Below are positions 50,015 to 61,117 of a stretch of DNA of 64,000 nt, one piece after another (positions within the stretch are counted from its first letter, which is position 1; each line of letters opens with the position of its first letter). Made by a program: the position numbers and the translations under genes. The notes under the pieces are model-generated. The model was not told the origin of the DNA. It made no database searches and saw nothing but the letters and a program-made list of their open reading frames with translations. Origin of the DNA: Nocardioides ungokensis (GTDB lineage: Bacteria > Actinomycetota > Actinomycetes > Propionibacteriales > Nocardioidaceae); contig NZ_CP059164.1 of assembly GCF_013466985.1 (NCBI RefSeq), positions 2,241,001-2,305,000 of the forward strand, written 5' to 3'.

Positions 50015-52126
50015 TCAGCCGCTGATGCGCAGGCTGTCGCGCGCCGCGTCGGCGACGGCCTCGGCGGTGATGCCGTACTCCTGGTAGATGCGGGCGAAGT
50101 CGGCGGACGCGCCGTACGTCTCGATGGAGACCGTCCGGCCGTGGTCACCGACGATCTCGCGCCAGCCCTGGGCGACGCCGGCCTCGACGGAGACGCGGGC
50201 CTTCACGATCGGCGGGATCACGGTGTCGCGGTAGGCCTGCTCCTGCTCGTCGAACCACTCGCGGCACGGCATCGACACCACGCGGGCGCGGATGCCGTCG
50301 GCGGCGAGCAGGTCGCGGGCCGCCACGGCGAGCTGGACCTCGGACCCGGTGCCGATGAGCACGACGTCGGGCTCACCGCCCTCGACGTCGAGGAGCACGT
50401 AGCCACCGCGGTGCACGTTGGAGGTGTCGCTCCAGTGCTGGCCGTCGGCGTCCACGCCGCGCGGGAAGACCGGCACGTTCTGGCGGGTGAGCGCGAGACC
50501 GGCGGGGCGGTCCGTGCGCTCGAGCACCGCGTGCCAGGCGGCTGCGACCTCGTTGGCGTCGGCGGGGCGGACCACGTCGAGGCCGGGGATCGCGCGCAGG
50601 GCGGCGAGGTGCTCGATCGGCTGGTGGGTGGGACCGTCCTCGCCGAGGCCGATGGAGTCGTGGGTCCACACGTAGGTGACCGGGAGGCCCATCAGCGCGG
50701 CCAGCCGGACCGAGCCGCGCATGTAGTCGGAGAACGTGAGGAACGTGCCGCCGAAGACGCGGGTGCCGCCGTGCAGCGTGATGCCGTTCATGATCGCGCC
50801 CATGGCGTGCTCACGGATGCCGAAGTGCAGCACCCGGCCGGCGTACGGGTCGCCCTGCCACTCGCCGGTGGACCGGCTCTTGGGGATGAACGACTTCGCG
50901 CCCTCGATGGTGGTGTTGTTGGACTCCGCGAGGTCGGCCGAGCCGCCCCACAGCTCGGGCATGATCTCGGCGATCGCGTTGATCACGGCACCGGACGCCT
51001 TGCGCGTGGCCATGCCCTTCTCGTCGGCCGGGAAGGACGGCAGCACCTTCTCCAGGCCCTCGGGCAGGGCGCGGGTCTGGAGCCGCTCCCACAGCTCGAG
51101 GTCGGCGGCCTTCTTGCCGGTCCAGCGCTCGAAGCCGCGGTCCCACTCGGACTGCCACTGCTTGCCGCGCTCGACGAGCGAGCGGGTGTGGGCCAGCACG
51201 TCGTCGGGGACGTCGAAGTGGCGGTCGGGGTCGAGACCCATGACCTTCTTGGTCGCTGCGACCTCGTCCTCGCCCAGGGCCGAGCCGTGCGCCTTGCCGG
51301 TGCCCTGGGCGTGCGGTGCAGGCCAGGCGATCAGAGTGCGGAGCACGATGAAGCTGGGGCGGTCCTTGACCTCCTCGGCGGCCTGGATCGCGGCGTACAG
51401 GGCCGGGACGTCCTCGGTGTAGCCGGTGCCGTCGTGGGTCCAGTCCACGGTCTGGACGTGCCACCCGTAGGCCTCGTAGCGCTTGGCGACGTCCTCGGTG
51501 AAGGCGACGTCGGTGTCGCCCTCGATCGAGATCCGGTTGGCGTCGTAGATCAGCGTGAGGTTGCCGAGCTCCTGGGTGCCGGCGATGGAGGAGGCCTCGC
51601 CGCTCACACCCTCCTCGAGGTCACCGTCGCTGCAGATCGCGTAGATGTGGTGGTCGAACGGCGACGCGCCCTCGGCGGCGTCGGGGTCGAGCAGGCCGCG
51701 CTCGCGACGGGCGGCCATGGCCATGCCGATCGCGTTGGCCACGCCCTGGCCGAGCGGGCCGGTCGTGGTCTCCACCCCGGCGGTGTGGCCGAACTCCGGG
51801 TGGCCGGGGGTCTTGCTGCCCCAGGTGCGCAGCGACTTGATGTCATCGAGCTCGAGGCCCCAGCCGCCGAGGAAGAGCTGCAGGTAGAGCGTGATCGAGC
51901 TGTGGCCCGCGGAGAGCACGAACCGGTCGCGACCGGGCCAGTTGGGGTCGGCCGGGTTGTGCCGCATGACCTTCTGGAAGAGCAGGTACGCCGCCGGAGC
52001 GAGGCTCATCGCGGTGCCGGGGTGACCGTTGCCGACCTTCTGGACCGCATCCATGGCCAGGGCCCGGATGGTGTCCACCGCCTTCTCGTCGACGTCGTTC
52101 CACTCCAGCTCAGCGGCTCTGCTCAC
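50015..52126 (-). CDS. tkt: Transketolase
   Basis: 703 residues from GTG 52126 (GAGAGG 6 nt upstream), preferred over an in-frame GTG at 52144. TPP domain: [60 protein letters not shown]. Pyrimidine domain: [40 protein letters not shown]. It transfers two-carbon units in the pentose phosphate path. First gene of tkt-tal-pgi-zwf-opcA-pgl and divergent from ctaB. Confidence 0.97.
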   Translation of the reverse strand: MSRAAELEWNDVDEKAVDTIRALAMDAVQKVGNGHPGTAMSLAPAAYLLFQKVMRHNPADPNWPGRDRFVLSAGHSSITLYLQLFLGGWGLELDDIKSLRTWGSKTPGHPEFGHTAGVETTTGPLGQGVANAIGMAMAARRERGLLDPDAAEGASPFDHHIYAICSDGDLEEGVSGEASSIAGTQELGNLTLIYDANRISIEGDTDVAFTEDVAKRYEAYGWHVQTVDWTHDGTGYTEDVPALYAAIQAAEEVKDRPSFIVLRTLIAWPAPHAQGTGKAHGSALGEDEVAATKKVMGLDPDRHFDVPDDVLAHTRSLVERGKQWQSEWDRGFERWTGKKAADLELWERLQTRALPEGLEKVLPSFPADEKGMATRKASGAVINAIAEIMPELWGGSADLAESNNTTIEGAKSFIPKSRSTGEWQGDPYAGRVLHFGIREHAMGAIMNGITLHGGTRVFGGTFLTFSDYMRGSVRLAALMGLPVTYVWTHDSIGLGEDGPTHQPIEHLAALRAIPGLDVVRPADANEVAAAWHAVLERTDRPAGLALTRQNVPVFPRGVDADGQHWSDTSNVHRGGYVLLDVEGGEPDVVLIGTGSEVQLAVAARDLLAADGIRARVVSMPCREWFDEQEQAYRDTVIPPIVKARVSVEAGVAQGWREIVGDHGRTVSIETYGASADFARIYQEYGITAEAVADAARDSLRISG

Positions 52127-52281
52127 GGGGTTCCTCTCGGTCACAACACCTGCGGGCTCTCGAACGGGGCCAACGTCACAGGCGTGGGGGCTCAGGCAAG
52201 GCCGAGCCTACTCACCTGACGCGATACGATCGAACCCAGCAAGCACCCGCTGATGGTGACCCGTCCCTCCCGAGGATCCCT

Positions 52282-53223
52282 GTGACGTACGTCGGCCAGT
52301 CGACCTCTGCTGCCCCTGCGCAGGAGACGGCGCCGGCAACGGCTCGCGACGTCGTCGCCGCCTACGTCGGGCTCACCAAGCCACGCGTGATCGAGCTGCT
52401 GCTCCTGACCACCGTGCCGGTCATGTTCTTCGCCGCCCGCGGGATCCCGCCGCTGGGCCTGGTGGTCGCCACGGTCGTCGGCGGCACCTTCTCGGCCGGT
52501 TCGGCGTCGGTCTTCAACTGCGTCTACGACCGTGACATCGACGAGCAGATGCGGCGAACCCGTCGCCGGGCGCTGCCGCGGCACATCGTGTCGGCCCGGT
52601 CCGCGCTCGTGTTCGGCGCGGTCCTCGGGGTGCTCTCGACGGTGATCCTGGCGCTGTGGGTCAACCCGCTGTCGGCCACGCTGTCGGTGCTCGCGAACGC
52701 CTTCTACGTCTTCGGGTACACGATGTGGCTCAAGCGGCGCACCACCCAGAACATCGTCTGGGGCGGCCTGGCCGGCTGCTTCCCGGCCCTCATCGGCTGG
52801 ACCGCGGTCACCGGCGAGCTGTGGGTGCCGGTCGTGCTCTTCGCCGTGGTGTTCTTCTGGACGCCGCCCCACACCTGGGCGCTGGCGCTGCGCTACCGCG
52901 AGGACTACGCCAACGTCGACGTCCCGATGCTGCCGGTCGTCGCCCCTGCCCACGAGGTGGGCCGCCAGGTCGTCGTCTACAGCTGGGTCATGGTCGCCAC
53001 CTCACTGCTCCTCTGGCCGGTCGCGGGCACCGGTGTGTTCTACCCGGTCGCGGCGGCCGTGCTCGGCGCGATCTTCCTGCTGGAGGCCCACCGGATGTGG
53101 GGCCGCACCAAGGGCACCGAGGACCTGAGCCGGATCCAGCCGATGCGGCTGTTCCACTCCTCGAACCTCTACCTCTCGCTGCTGTTCGTCGCGGTCGCGC
53201 TCGACCCGCTCATCAGCCGCTGA
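52282..53223 (+). CDS. ctaB: Protoheme IX farnesyltransferase (heme O synthase)
   Basis: 313 residues from GTG 52282 (GAGGA site). A UbiA-type polytopic membrane protein. The prenyl-diphosphate Asp motif is NCVYDRDIDEQMRRTRRRAL, with a second polar loop around YREDYANVDVPMLPVVAPAH. Helices include LGLVVATVVGGTFSAG and VPVVLFAVVFFWTPPHTWAL. It farnesylates heme b to heme o for cytochrome oxidase. The tkt-ctaB divergent arrangement is conserved in actinobacteria. Confidence 0.96.
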   Translation: MTYVGQSTSAAPAQETAPATARDVVAAYVGLTKPRVIELLLLTTVPVMFFAARGIPPLGLVVATVVGGTFSAGSASVFNCVYDRDIDEQMRRTRRRALPRHIVSARSALVFGAVLGVLSTVILALWVNPLSATLSVLANAFYVFGYTMWLKRRTTQNIVWGGLAGCFPALIGWTAVTGELWVPVVLFAVVFFWTPPHTWALALRYREDYANVDVPMLPVVAPAHEVGRQVVVYSWVMVATSLLLWPVAGTGVFYPVAAAVLGAIFLLEAHRMWGRTKGTEDLSRIQPMRLFHSSNLYLSLLFVAVALDPLISR

Positions 53224-53256
53224 TCCGACCGCCGGACCGACCTGTGGGCGGGCTCC

Positions 53257-53305
53257 GGAAAAAAGTTCGGGTCCGGGCGCAACCTATTGCGTGCCCATCG
53301 CGTCT
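53257..53305 (+). promoter_or_regulatory. Candidate ECF sigma (SigE/BldN-like) promoter without a clear gene
   Basis: GGAAAAAAGTTC (53257-53268), then CGCAACC (53278-53284), a 16-nt spacer and CGTCT (53301-53305). CGNAAC with a CGTC -10 is the form used by BldN/SigE-type ECF factors. It lies in the 208-nt gap 53224-53431 between ctaB and the end of ctaA. It would read toward a short open frame from GTG 53312 that I cannot recognise, and antisense into ctaA. Confidence 0.4.
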
Positions 53306-53431
53306 GAAGGGGTGACGACGGTCGATCCTGTCCACGGGGGTGCAGGCGGCCGTCGTCGCCATTTCCTCCCGCGCCGCGTTCGGTGGCTGAGTCACCGCCC
53401 GCCCGAACGGCCCGCGCAGGCGCAGCCCAGG

Positions 53432-54315
53432 TCAGGCGGGCTCGCGCACCTGGATCAGCACCCAGGTGACGCCGGCGGAGATCAGCGCGGCGCCGAGCAT
53501 GTGGAAGCCGACGAGCACGATCGGGAGATCGGTGAAGTACTGCACGAACCCGATCGCCCCCTGGCCGACCTCGAGGGCCAGCAGCACGACGACGGCACGT
53601 CGCGCCATCGCCGACCCTCCGGTGGCCAGGAGTGCGAAGAGCAGGCCGGCGGTGAGCCCGACGAAGAGGAACACCACGTCGGCGTGCAGCTGGCTGAGCT
53701 GGAGCGGGTCGAGCCCGTTGCGGGGCGCGTTCGCGTCGCCGGCGTGCGGCCCTGAGCCAGTCACCACCGTGCCGACGTAGAGCACCACCCAGGCTGCCGC
53801 GAACGTCGCCCAGGCGAGACCGGTCACCGGACCGCGCGCCACGGTCGGCGGTGCCGGGTGGTCGAGGCGCTGCAGGAACAGCACCGAGACGCCGATGATC
53901 GCCAGCGAGCAGAGCAGGTGGAAGGAGACGATCCACGGGTTCAGGTCGGTCAGCACGGTGATGCCGCCGATGACGGCCTGGGCCGGGATGCCGAGGGCGA
54001 GCACCAGCGCGAGCCGGCGCAGGTCGCGGCGGCCGCTCTGCCAGGCCGCGACGAAGGTCGCCACCGCGATCGCCACGAGGACGAAGGTCAGCGTGCGGTT
54101 GCCGAACTCGATCGCCGCGTGGATGTCGTACGCACCGTGCGGGGTGAAGGACGAGCCGTTGCAGCGGGCCAGGTCGGGCAGCCCAGGCCGGAGCCGGTGA
54201 GCCGCACCGCGCCGCCGGTCACGACCAGCACGCAGTTGGCGACCAGGGTCGCCCAGCCCAGCGGGCGCAGCCAGCGGTCGGTGCGCGAGAGGGCTCGCGG
54301 CATCGTGTCGGTCAT
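53432..54315 (-). CDS. ctaA: Heme A synthase (one-base deletion as sequenced)
   Basis: About 294 residues when repaired, from ATG 54315. LGWATLVANCVLVVTGGAVR, then LTGSGLGCPTWPRCNGSSFT across the break, then YDIHAAIEFGNRTLTFVLVA, IVSFHLLCSLAIIGVSVLFL and LSQLHADVVFLFVGLTAGLL. The COX15/CtaA heme-binding histidines are in these helices. It oxidises heme o to heme a. The frame breaks near 54174: TGGCCCGCTGC needs one more C. ATG overlaps the ABC permease stop (ATGA), so it is cotranscribed with the exporter. Confidence 0.92.
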
Positions 54316-55084
54316 TCCCACGTGAAGGTCCTCGAAGTCATGAAGGTGCCGGCGACGGCCCACACCAGCAGCACGGCCAGGTCGAGCCAGCTGGTGCGTC
54401 CGTCGATGAAGGCCTGGCGCATCGCGTCGCCGAGCGCGCCGGAGGGCAGCCACTGGACCACCGAGCCGAACGCGCCGTACGACGAGGGCGGCAGCACGAC
54501 CGCACCGCCGGCCAGGAGCAGCAGGTAGACCAGGTTGGCCGCGGCCAGGGTCGCCTCGGCGCGGAGCACGCCCGCGACGAGCAGGCCGAGCGAGGCGAAG
54601 GCGGCGGTGCCGAGCAGGAACGCCAGCACGGCGCCCAGGGGGTCGACGTCCGGGTCCCAGCCGAGGGCCAGCGCCACGATCGAGATCACCACGAACTGGA
54701 GCACTTCGACCAGCAGCAGGGCGCCCACCTTGCCGGCGAGGAGGCCGGCGCGAGGCAGCGGCGAGGAGCCCAGCCGCTTGATGACGCCGTAGCGCCGCTC
54801 GAAGCCCGTCATGATCGCCAGCGAGGTGAACGCCGTGGACATCACCGCCAGCGCCAGCACACCGGGCGTGAAGACGTCCACCGCCGGGTGCGCGAAGGTC
54901 TTCCCCATCCGGTGCGCACCCTCGACCCCGCCGATCAGCACGATGACCGGGATGACCACGGCGAGGAGGAGCTGCTCGCCGTTGCGCAGCATCAGCCGCG
55001 CCTCCATCGCCGCCTGGGCGGCCACCATCCGGTGGAACGGCGCGGCGCCGGGCCTGGGCGCGAAGGTCCCCCGCTGGTCGAGGC

Positions 55085-55088
<4 letters not shown>
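54312..55088 (-). CDS. ABC-2 type exporter permease
   Basis: 258 residues from GTG 55088. Six membrane helices, including EQLLLAVVIPVIVLIGGVEG, VLALAVMSTAFTSLAIMTGF, VLQFVVISIVALALGW and AVLLVWAVAGTFMTSRTF. FERRYGVIKRLGSSPLPRAG is the conserved cytoplasmic loop of DrrB-like permeases. Pairs with the ATPase; the substrate is unknown. Position before ctaA is conserved in actinobacteria, so a link to heme or oxidase biogenesis is possible (inference). Confidence 0.9.
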
Positions 55089-56041
<953 letters not shown>

Positions 56042-56137
56042 GCGGTCAGTCTAGGGAGCGGCCGGGGACCGTCCCGGCCGTGGGCCGTGGGCGCGACCCG
56101 GGTCGTGTGGCCTGGGTCTCAGCAGGGGCCGGGCCGC

Positions 56138-58495
56138 TCAGATCTCGACCGTGTCCGGGGTGGTCGCGTCGTCGCCACGGGGGAGTCGCCCGAAGGCAGC
56201 CGGCGGCTCCCGCCACAGTGCCTGGCCCGTGCCCGACGCGGCGTCCCGGATCGCCCGCCACACCCGCTCGGGGGTGCAGGGCAGGTCGACGTGCCGGACC
56301 CCGAGGTGGCTCAGCGCGTCGACGACGGCGTTCTGCACGGCTGGGGTCGACCCGATCGTGGCGGACTCGCCGATGCCCTTGGCGCCCAGCGGGTTGAGCG
56401 GGGTCGGCGTCTCGGTGTTGGAGACCTCGAGGTTGATGGTGTCGGCGGTCGTCGGCATGGCGTAGTCGGCGAAGGTCGAGGTCAGCGGGCGTGCCGGCCT
56501 CGTCGTAGACGAAACTGCTCCCACAGCGCTTGCGAGATGCCCTGCACGGCGCCTCCGTGCTGCTGCCCGGCGACCACGAGCGGGTTGAGCACCCGACCGC
56601 AGTCGTCGACGGCCACGTGGCGAGCGGCGTGACCAGCCCGGTGTCGGTGTCGACCTCGACGATCGACACGTGGGCGCCGAAGGGGAACGTCGCGCCGTCC
56701 TGGGTGAAGTCGGTGTCCGACCCGAGCCCGCCGTCGTGCTCGTGCGCCCAGGCAGCGAGCTCCCGCCAGCCGACCCCGGTGCCGGAGACGCCGCGCACCG
56801 AGAAGGTCCCGTCATCCAGGACGATGTCGGCCGGGTCGGCCTCGAGCATGCGGGAGGCGACATCGAGCGCCTTGACCCGCACCTCGTCGGCCCCTGGCCG
56901 ACCGCGTTCCCGCCCATCTGCAGGGAACGCGAACCGCCGGTGCCGCCGCCCGAGCGGACCAGGGCGGTGTCGGACTGCACGTAGGTGATGTCCTCCATGG
57001 GGATCCCAGCCGGTCGGCCACGATCATCGAGAACGACGTCGCGTGGCCCTGCCGTGCCCGGAGGTTGCCGGCCATCGCGGTGGCCGTGCCGTCGGCGTGG
57101 ACGTGCAGGGACCCGAACTCCGAGCCTCCGAAACCGGTGATCTCCACGTAGACCGCGAGCCGATGCCGAGCTGCTTGACGTCGCCGGCATCGCGGCGGCG
57201 CTGCTGCTCGGCGCGGGCGGCGTCGACGTCAGCGATCCGCAGGGCCTCGCGCAGGGGCAGGTCGAAGTCGGCCACGTCGTAGGTGACGCCCGTGCGCGTG
57301 ACGAAGGGGAACGCGTCGGGGCGATCAGGTTGCGGCGCCGGATCTCTTCGGGCGCCAGGTCGAGCTCGTCGGCCGCGAGGTCGATCAGCCGTTCCAGCAG
57401 CGCGGCCGCCTCGGACGCCCGGCGCCGCGGAAGGCGCCCACGGGCGGTGTTGGTCAGCGCTGCGATGGCGTCGTAGCGGATCTCGGGCACGTCGTAGGGG
57501 CCCTGGATCATCATGTACGTCGGGCCGAGCGCGAGGGCACCCCCGAAGCCGGCGTAGGCGCCGCAGTCGCCCACGACCCGGACCCGGAGCCCGACCATGC
57601 GGCCCTCGGCGGTCAGCCCGAGCTCGGCGTACTGCACCTGGCCGCGCCCGTGCATCGAGAGCATCGCCTCGCTGCGGGTCTCGGTCCACTTGACCGGGCG
57701 CCCCAGCTGTCGCGCTGCGGCGACGACCGCGGCGTGGTCGGGGATGATGCCGGCCTTGCCGCCGAAGGCCCCGCCGACGTGTGGGGCGATGACCCGCACC
57801 CGGTCCTGCTCCAGCCCCGTGAAGCGGGCGATGAGGTTGCGGGCCATGTGGGGCTGCTGGGTGGCGACCCAGACGGTCAGGCCGTCCTGCCGGGGCTCCA
57901 CGAGGATGGCGTGGCCCTCGATGGGAGCGGTGGCGATGCGCTGGTTCTCCAGACGCAGCCGGACGACGTGGTCGGCGCCGGCGAGCGGGTCGGTCCGGTC
58001 CCCGTCCGCCCGGCTGGCGGCGACATTGCTGCCGATCTCCTCGAACTGCAGCGGGGCGCCGTCGGCGAGCGCGGCCTCCATGTCCGCGACGACGGGCAGC
58101 TCGTCGTAGTCCACGTCGACCAGCTCCGCCGCGTCGACCGCCTGCGCTCGGGTCTCGGCGACGACCATCGCCACTGGGTCCCCGACGAAGCGGACGCGGT
58201 CGACGGCCAGCGCCCGTCGGAGGGCGGCCGGGTTGACCTCCGCGAAGGCGGGCACCGGCCGGTCGCCGATGGCCTCACGCAGCGAGGCGCCGGTGTGGAC
58301 GGCGAGCACGCCCGGGGCACGTCCGGCCTCGGCCGTGTCGACGGCCGTGATCCGGGCGTGGGCGAACGGGCTGCGAACGAACACAGCGTGGGCCGTGCCG
58401 TCGATGCGCTGGTTGTCGACGAAGGTGCCGAGCCCCCGGACGAGGTCGGGGTCCTCGACCCGCGGCACGATGTTCCCCAGCAGCGATCCCGGCAT
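56138..58495 (-). CDS. Xanthine dehydrogenase / CoxL-type molybdopterin subunit (frameshifted as sequenced)
   Basis: About 785 residues when joined, from ATG 58495 (GAGGGAG site). VPRVEDPDLVRGLGTFVDNQ, AVFVRSPFAHARITAVDTAE, GRPVKWTETRSEAMLSMHGR and VIAPHVGGAFGGKAGIIPDH (Moco loop). Then GGTGGSRSLQMGGNAVGQGA, and the C-terminal loop LNPLGAKGIGESATIGSTPA with the catalytic Glu region. Members hydroxylate purines, aldehydes or CO. At least six indels break the frame. Those near 57318, 57163, 57005 and 56897 are each one base lost from a C or G run. No FAD or 2Fe-2S subunit gene lies beside it. Confidence 0.85.
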   Translation of the reverse strand: MPGSLLGNIVPRVEDPDLVRGLGTFVDNQRIDGTAHAVFVRSPFAHARITAVDTAEAGRAPGVLAVHTGASLREAIGDRPVPAFAEVNPAALRRALAVDRVRFVGDPVAMVVAETRAQAVDAAELVDVDYDELPVVADMEAALADGAPLQFEEIGSNVAASRADGDRTDPLAGADHVVRLRLENQRIATAPIEGHAILVEPRQDGLTVWVATQQPHMARNLIARFTGLEQDRVRVIAPHVGGAFGGKAGIIPDHAAVVAAARQLGRPVKWTETRSEAMLSMHGRGQVQYAELGLTAEGRMVGLRVRVVGDCGAYAGFGGALALGPTYMMIQGPYDVPEIRYDAIAALTNTARGRLPRRRASEAAALLERLIDLAADELDLAPEEIRRRNLIAPTRSPSSRARASPTTWPTSTCPCARPCGSLTSTPPAPSSSAAAMPATSSSSASARGLRGDHRFRRLGVRVPARPRRRHGHRDGRQPPGTAGPRDVVLDDRGRPAGIPMEDITYVQSDTALVRSGGGTGGSRSLQMGGNAVGQGPTRCGSRRSMSPPACSRPTRPTSSWMTGPSRCAASPAPGSAGGSSLPGRTSTTAGSGRTPTSPRTARRSPSAPTCRSSRSTPTPGWSRRSPRGRRRLRSGAQPARGRRAAARRRRAGHLASAVGAVSSTTRPARPLTSTFADYAMPTTADTINLEVSNTETPTPLNPLGAKGIGESATIGSTPAVQNAVVDALSHLGVRHVDLPCTPERVWRAIRDAASGTGQALWREPPAAFGRLPRGDDATTPDTVEI

Positions 58496-58552
58496 CGTCG
58501 TCTCCCTCTCGTGCTCCACAGGGTCCGCGACGAGACTAGCCCCGAGCACCGA

Positions 58553-59206
58553 TCACCTGCGTCGCGCGAGCAGCGCGGCGAGCACGTCGGGCTCGTCGCT
58601 GATGATGCCGCTGACGCCGAGGCCGAGCGCCGCGTCCAGCGCGGCGAGGTCGTTGACCGGCCAGCTCATGACGACCTCGACGTGGCGGTGCAGCTCGGTG
58701 ACGAGCTGCTCGTCGAGGAGGGTGAGGTGGACCGAGACGCCATGGACGTGCGGGGCGGTCGCGACCCGCTGGCGCAGCCTCGACAGCTCGACCCGGTTGC
58801 GGGCGGAGAGCACGGCGTCGACGAAGGGCAGCTCCCCGACGAGCTCGACGGAGGGCCAGTAGCGCCCGCACACCAGCACCTGCTGGTGGCCGGCCACGTC
58901 GTGCAGGGTGCGGGCCACCGACGGGGCGGTAGTGCTGCGCCGCCCCTTGAGGTCGAGCATGAACGTCGTGCCGTGCCGGTCGGCCTCGAGGAGCTCGCGC
59001 AGCCCGAGGCGGGGCGCGGACGCCGAGGCCAGCTCCCAGCGGTCCCAGAGGAACGGCAGCGGGCCAGCGGTCTTCAGGTGCCGGACCTCCAGCCTGCCGC
59101 GGTAGTCGTGGACGTCGCACTCGATGACGTCGACGCCGAGCGTGTTCGCGGCGTGCAGGCCCGCCAGCGAGTTGCCGGCCCGGTGCGCGATCGCCAGCGG
59201 GGTCAT
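58553..59206 (-). CDS. Glycerophosphodiester phosphodiesterase family protein
   Basis: 217 residues. LAIAHRAGNSLAGLHAAN (His8, Arg9) and GVDVIECDVHDYRGRLEVRH give the GDPD metal and catalytic residues. TTFMLDLKG and VMSWPVNDLAALDAALGLGV, then GIISDEPDVL, finish the barrel. It probably cleaves glycerophosphodiesters in the cytoplasm; there is no signal peptide. ATG overlaps the PAP2 stop (ATGA). Confidence 0.88.
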   Translation of the reverse strand: MTPLAIAHRAGNSLAGLHAANTLGVDVIECDVHDYRGRLEVRHLKTAGPLPFLWDRWELASASAPRLGLRELLEADRHGTTFMLDLKGRRSTTAPSVARTLHDVAGHQQVLVCGRYWPSVELVGELPFVDAVLSARNRVELSRLRQRVATAPHVHGVSVHLTLLDEQLVTELHRHVEVVMSWPVNDLAALDAALGLGVSGIISDEPDVLAALLARRR

Positions 59207-59943
59207 GCCGGCTCCCGACCACGGCGCAACCGCCTCCGCTGGAGCGCCAGGGCGACGAAGTGCCCGACGATGACCAGTGCGATCCCGGCGAGCACGTCGA
59301 CCGTGTAGTGGTTTGCGGTGGCGATCACAGCCCACGCCATCAGGGCCGGCATCGTGCACGCGAGCACCCGCAGCACCAGCGAGGTGGTGGCGGAGAAGAT
59401 CGCCATGCCGACCAGGAGGTCCCAGCCGACGTGCAGGCTCGGCATCGCGGCGTACTGGTTCACGAACGCGGGTGGCTGGAGGTAGCGGTAGGAGTCGGAG
59501 CTCTCGGTGACGGTGTCGACGAGTCCGATGCCGGCCAGGCGCGGTGGGGCGACGGGGTAGGACACGAACACGATCATGCCCAGCCCGCCCGAGACCAGCA
59601 TCGCGTCGCGCAGCACGAGGAACTGCGGGCGGTGGCGCCACACCAGCCACACCATGGTCACGATGATCACCGGCCAGTGGCCCCAGATGTAGATCCAGTT
59701 CGCGAGGGCCTCCAGCGCCTCCGAGGAGTCAACGGGTCGCTGCATCGCGGGCTCGACGTAGATGTCGAGGGCCTTCTCGAAGTCGACGATGCGGTGCGCG
59801 TGCTCCCGGGCGACGTGGAAGGAGGCCTCGGTGAGCCCCCGGATGCGGAAGTAGGCGAAGACGCCGAGTGCCACCACAGCCGCCTGGCCCAGGATCCAGG
59901 GCACTCGCGAGCGCGTCATGGCTGTCACCCGGGACACTTCCAT
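59203..59943 (-). CDS. PAP2-superfamily membrane phosphatase / inositol-phosphotransferase-like protein
   Basis: 246 residues from ATG 59943 (AGAGG site); an in-frame ATG at 59919 is an alternative. Five or six helices. The PAP2 motifs are YAAMPSLHVGWDLLVGMAIF and ATANHYTVDVLAGIALVIVG, giving the His pair and Asp. This branch (AUR1-like, PAP2_3) transfers or removes lipid-linked phosphates. Next to GDPD and a flippase-like gene, a role in glycerolipid handling is plausible. Confidence 0.82.
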   Translation of the reverse strand: MEVSRVTAMTRSRVPWILGQAAVVALGVFAYFRIRGLTEASFHVAREHAHRIVDFEKALDIYVEPAMQRPVDSSEALEALANWIYIWGHWPVIIVTMVWLVWRHRPQFLVLRDAMLVSGGLGMIVFVSYPVAPPRLAGIGLVDTVTESSDSYRYLQPPAFVNQYAAMPSLHVGWDLLVGMAIFSATTSLVLRVLACTMPALMAWAVIATANHYTVDVLAGIALVIVGHFVALALQRRRLRRGREPA

Positions 59944-60006
59944 GCAGATCCTCTGGGCACCTCGGCGGCTCGGTTGAACCTCCATCGTGCGCACGCCCGG
60001 GCAGCC

Positions 60007-60016
60007 GGGGGGGGGG
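60007..60016 (+). repeat. Ten-base G tract upstream of the PAP2 gene
   Basis: An unbroken run of ten G lies 64 nt before the PAP2 start codon, in the 127-nt gap between the flippase-like stop and PAP2. It is the longest homopolymer I found in the window. The length itself may be miscalled. Confidence 0.8.
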
Positions 60017-60070
60017 CAAAGGTCCCGAGGAGGGGGTCCGACCGTCGAGCGGACCCGGTGCCGGGCCGGG

Positions 60071-60960
60071 TCAGGCGGCAGCGACGGCGAGTGCCCCCGA
60101 GGGAGCGGCGGTCCGGCGCAGGGCACGCCGGGTCAGCACGAGGCTGACGCCGCCGAGCACGAGGGCCGGGAGCCAGGCCACGGCGGCCTTGACCGCGACG
60201 GCGGCCGCCGCGGCGGCCCACGGCACGCCCAGGGCGACGAGAGCCACGACGAGCGCTCCGTCGCGGGGGCTGGCGCCGTTGGGGCCGGGGACGGCCCCGG
60301 CGATCTGGCTGGCCCCGAAGGCACCCAGCACCGCGAGCGGCGACAGGGTGTGCCCGGTGGCCTGGATCGTGCCGAGCAGCAGCGCCGCGATCGAGAGCTG
60401 GTAGGCGGCCGAGAGGACCAGGGCCTGCGCGAGCTGGCGCGGAGGCGGCAGCGGCCGGGACGGGAGCAGGTCGGGCCGGACCCGGCGCACGACGAAGAAC
60501 GCGACGATCGCCAACGCCCCGATCGCCAGCGCGACCACGAGCAGGTGCACCGGGAGCGCGGCGCCGGCGAAGGCCACGAACAGCGCGAGGCCCACGGCCC
60601 GACGAACCGGTCGGCACCGACGCTCATCAGCGCGTCACCGCGGCCGAGGCCCGCCCGGGTCAGCCGGTGCATGCGCCAGACGTCGGCCCCCACGTGGCCG
60701 GGGGTGAGCAGGCCGAGCAGCTCGGACTCGGCGTACGCCCGCAGGTGCCAGCGGCGGCCGAGGTGGGCGTCGGTGAGGGCGCGCCAGCGCAGCGGGCAGA
60801 GGACGTACTTCCCCACGATCCAGGGGAGCAGGCCCAGCGCCACGGGCCACGGACTGACCGAGGGCAGGCTGGGCAGGGTCAGCGCGGGCACCAGGATGCT
60901 GACCAGGACGCCGAGGACGAGGACGATCCGAGAGTGCACGAGGGTGCGCAGCAGCTGCAT
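60071..60960 (-). CDS. Lysylphosphatidylglycerol-synthase-like / flippase-like membrane protein (frameshifted as sequenced)
   Basis: About 296 residues when repaired, from ATG 60960 (AAAGG site). Several helices: IVLVLGVLVSILVPAL, LALFVAFAGAALPVHLLVVA and ALVVALVALGVPWAAAAAAV. The soluble loop YAESELLGLLTPGHVGADVW is the UPF0104/LPG_synthase_TM signature. Members move or modify lipid-linked substrates. The frame breaks near 60600: GTCGGGCCGTGG needs one more G (VGAVGLAL). Confidence 0.75.
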
Positions 60961-61117
60961 GAAGGCCTTTCCGTGAACGCCGGACGGGGAACCGGTGTCG
61001 GTCTTTACGTACCCGCTGTCGAGTGAAGCAGAACCTCACAATCGAAATTGGCATGCTTACCCCATCTGGGGGTAGGGCCACTAGTCCATCTGGGTTGGCC
61101 CTTCTTGCCCCAGCAGG

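Noticed and set aside
53213..53395. Small minus-strand open frame between ctaB and ctaA (60 codons)
   Set aside because: No ribosome-binding site, no recognisable motif, and it overlaps both the ctaB end and the candidate ECF promoter.
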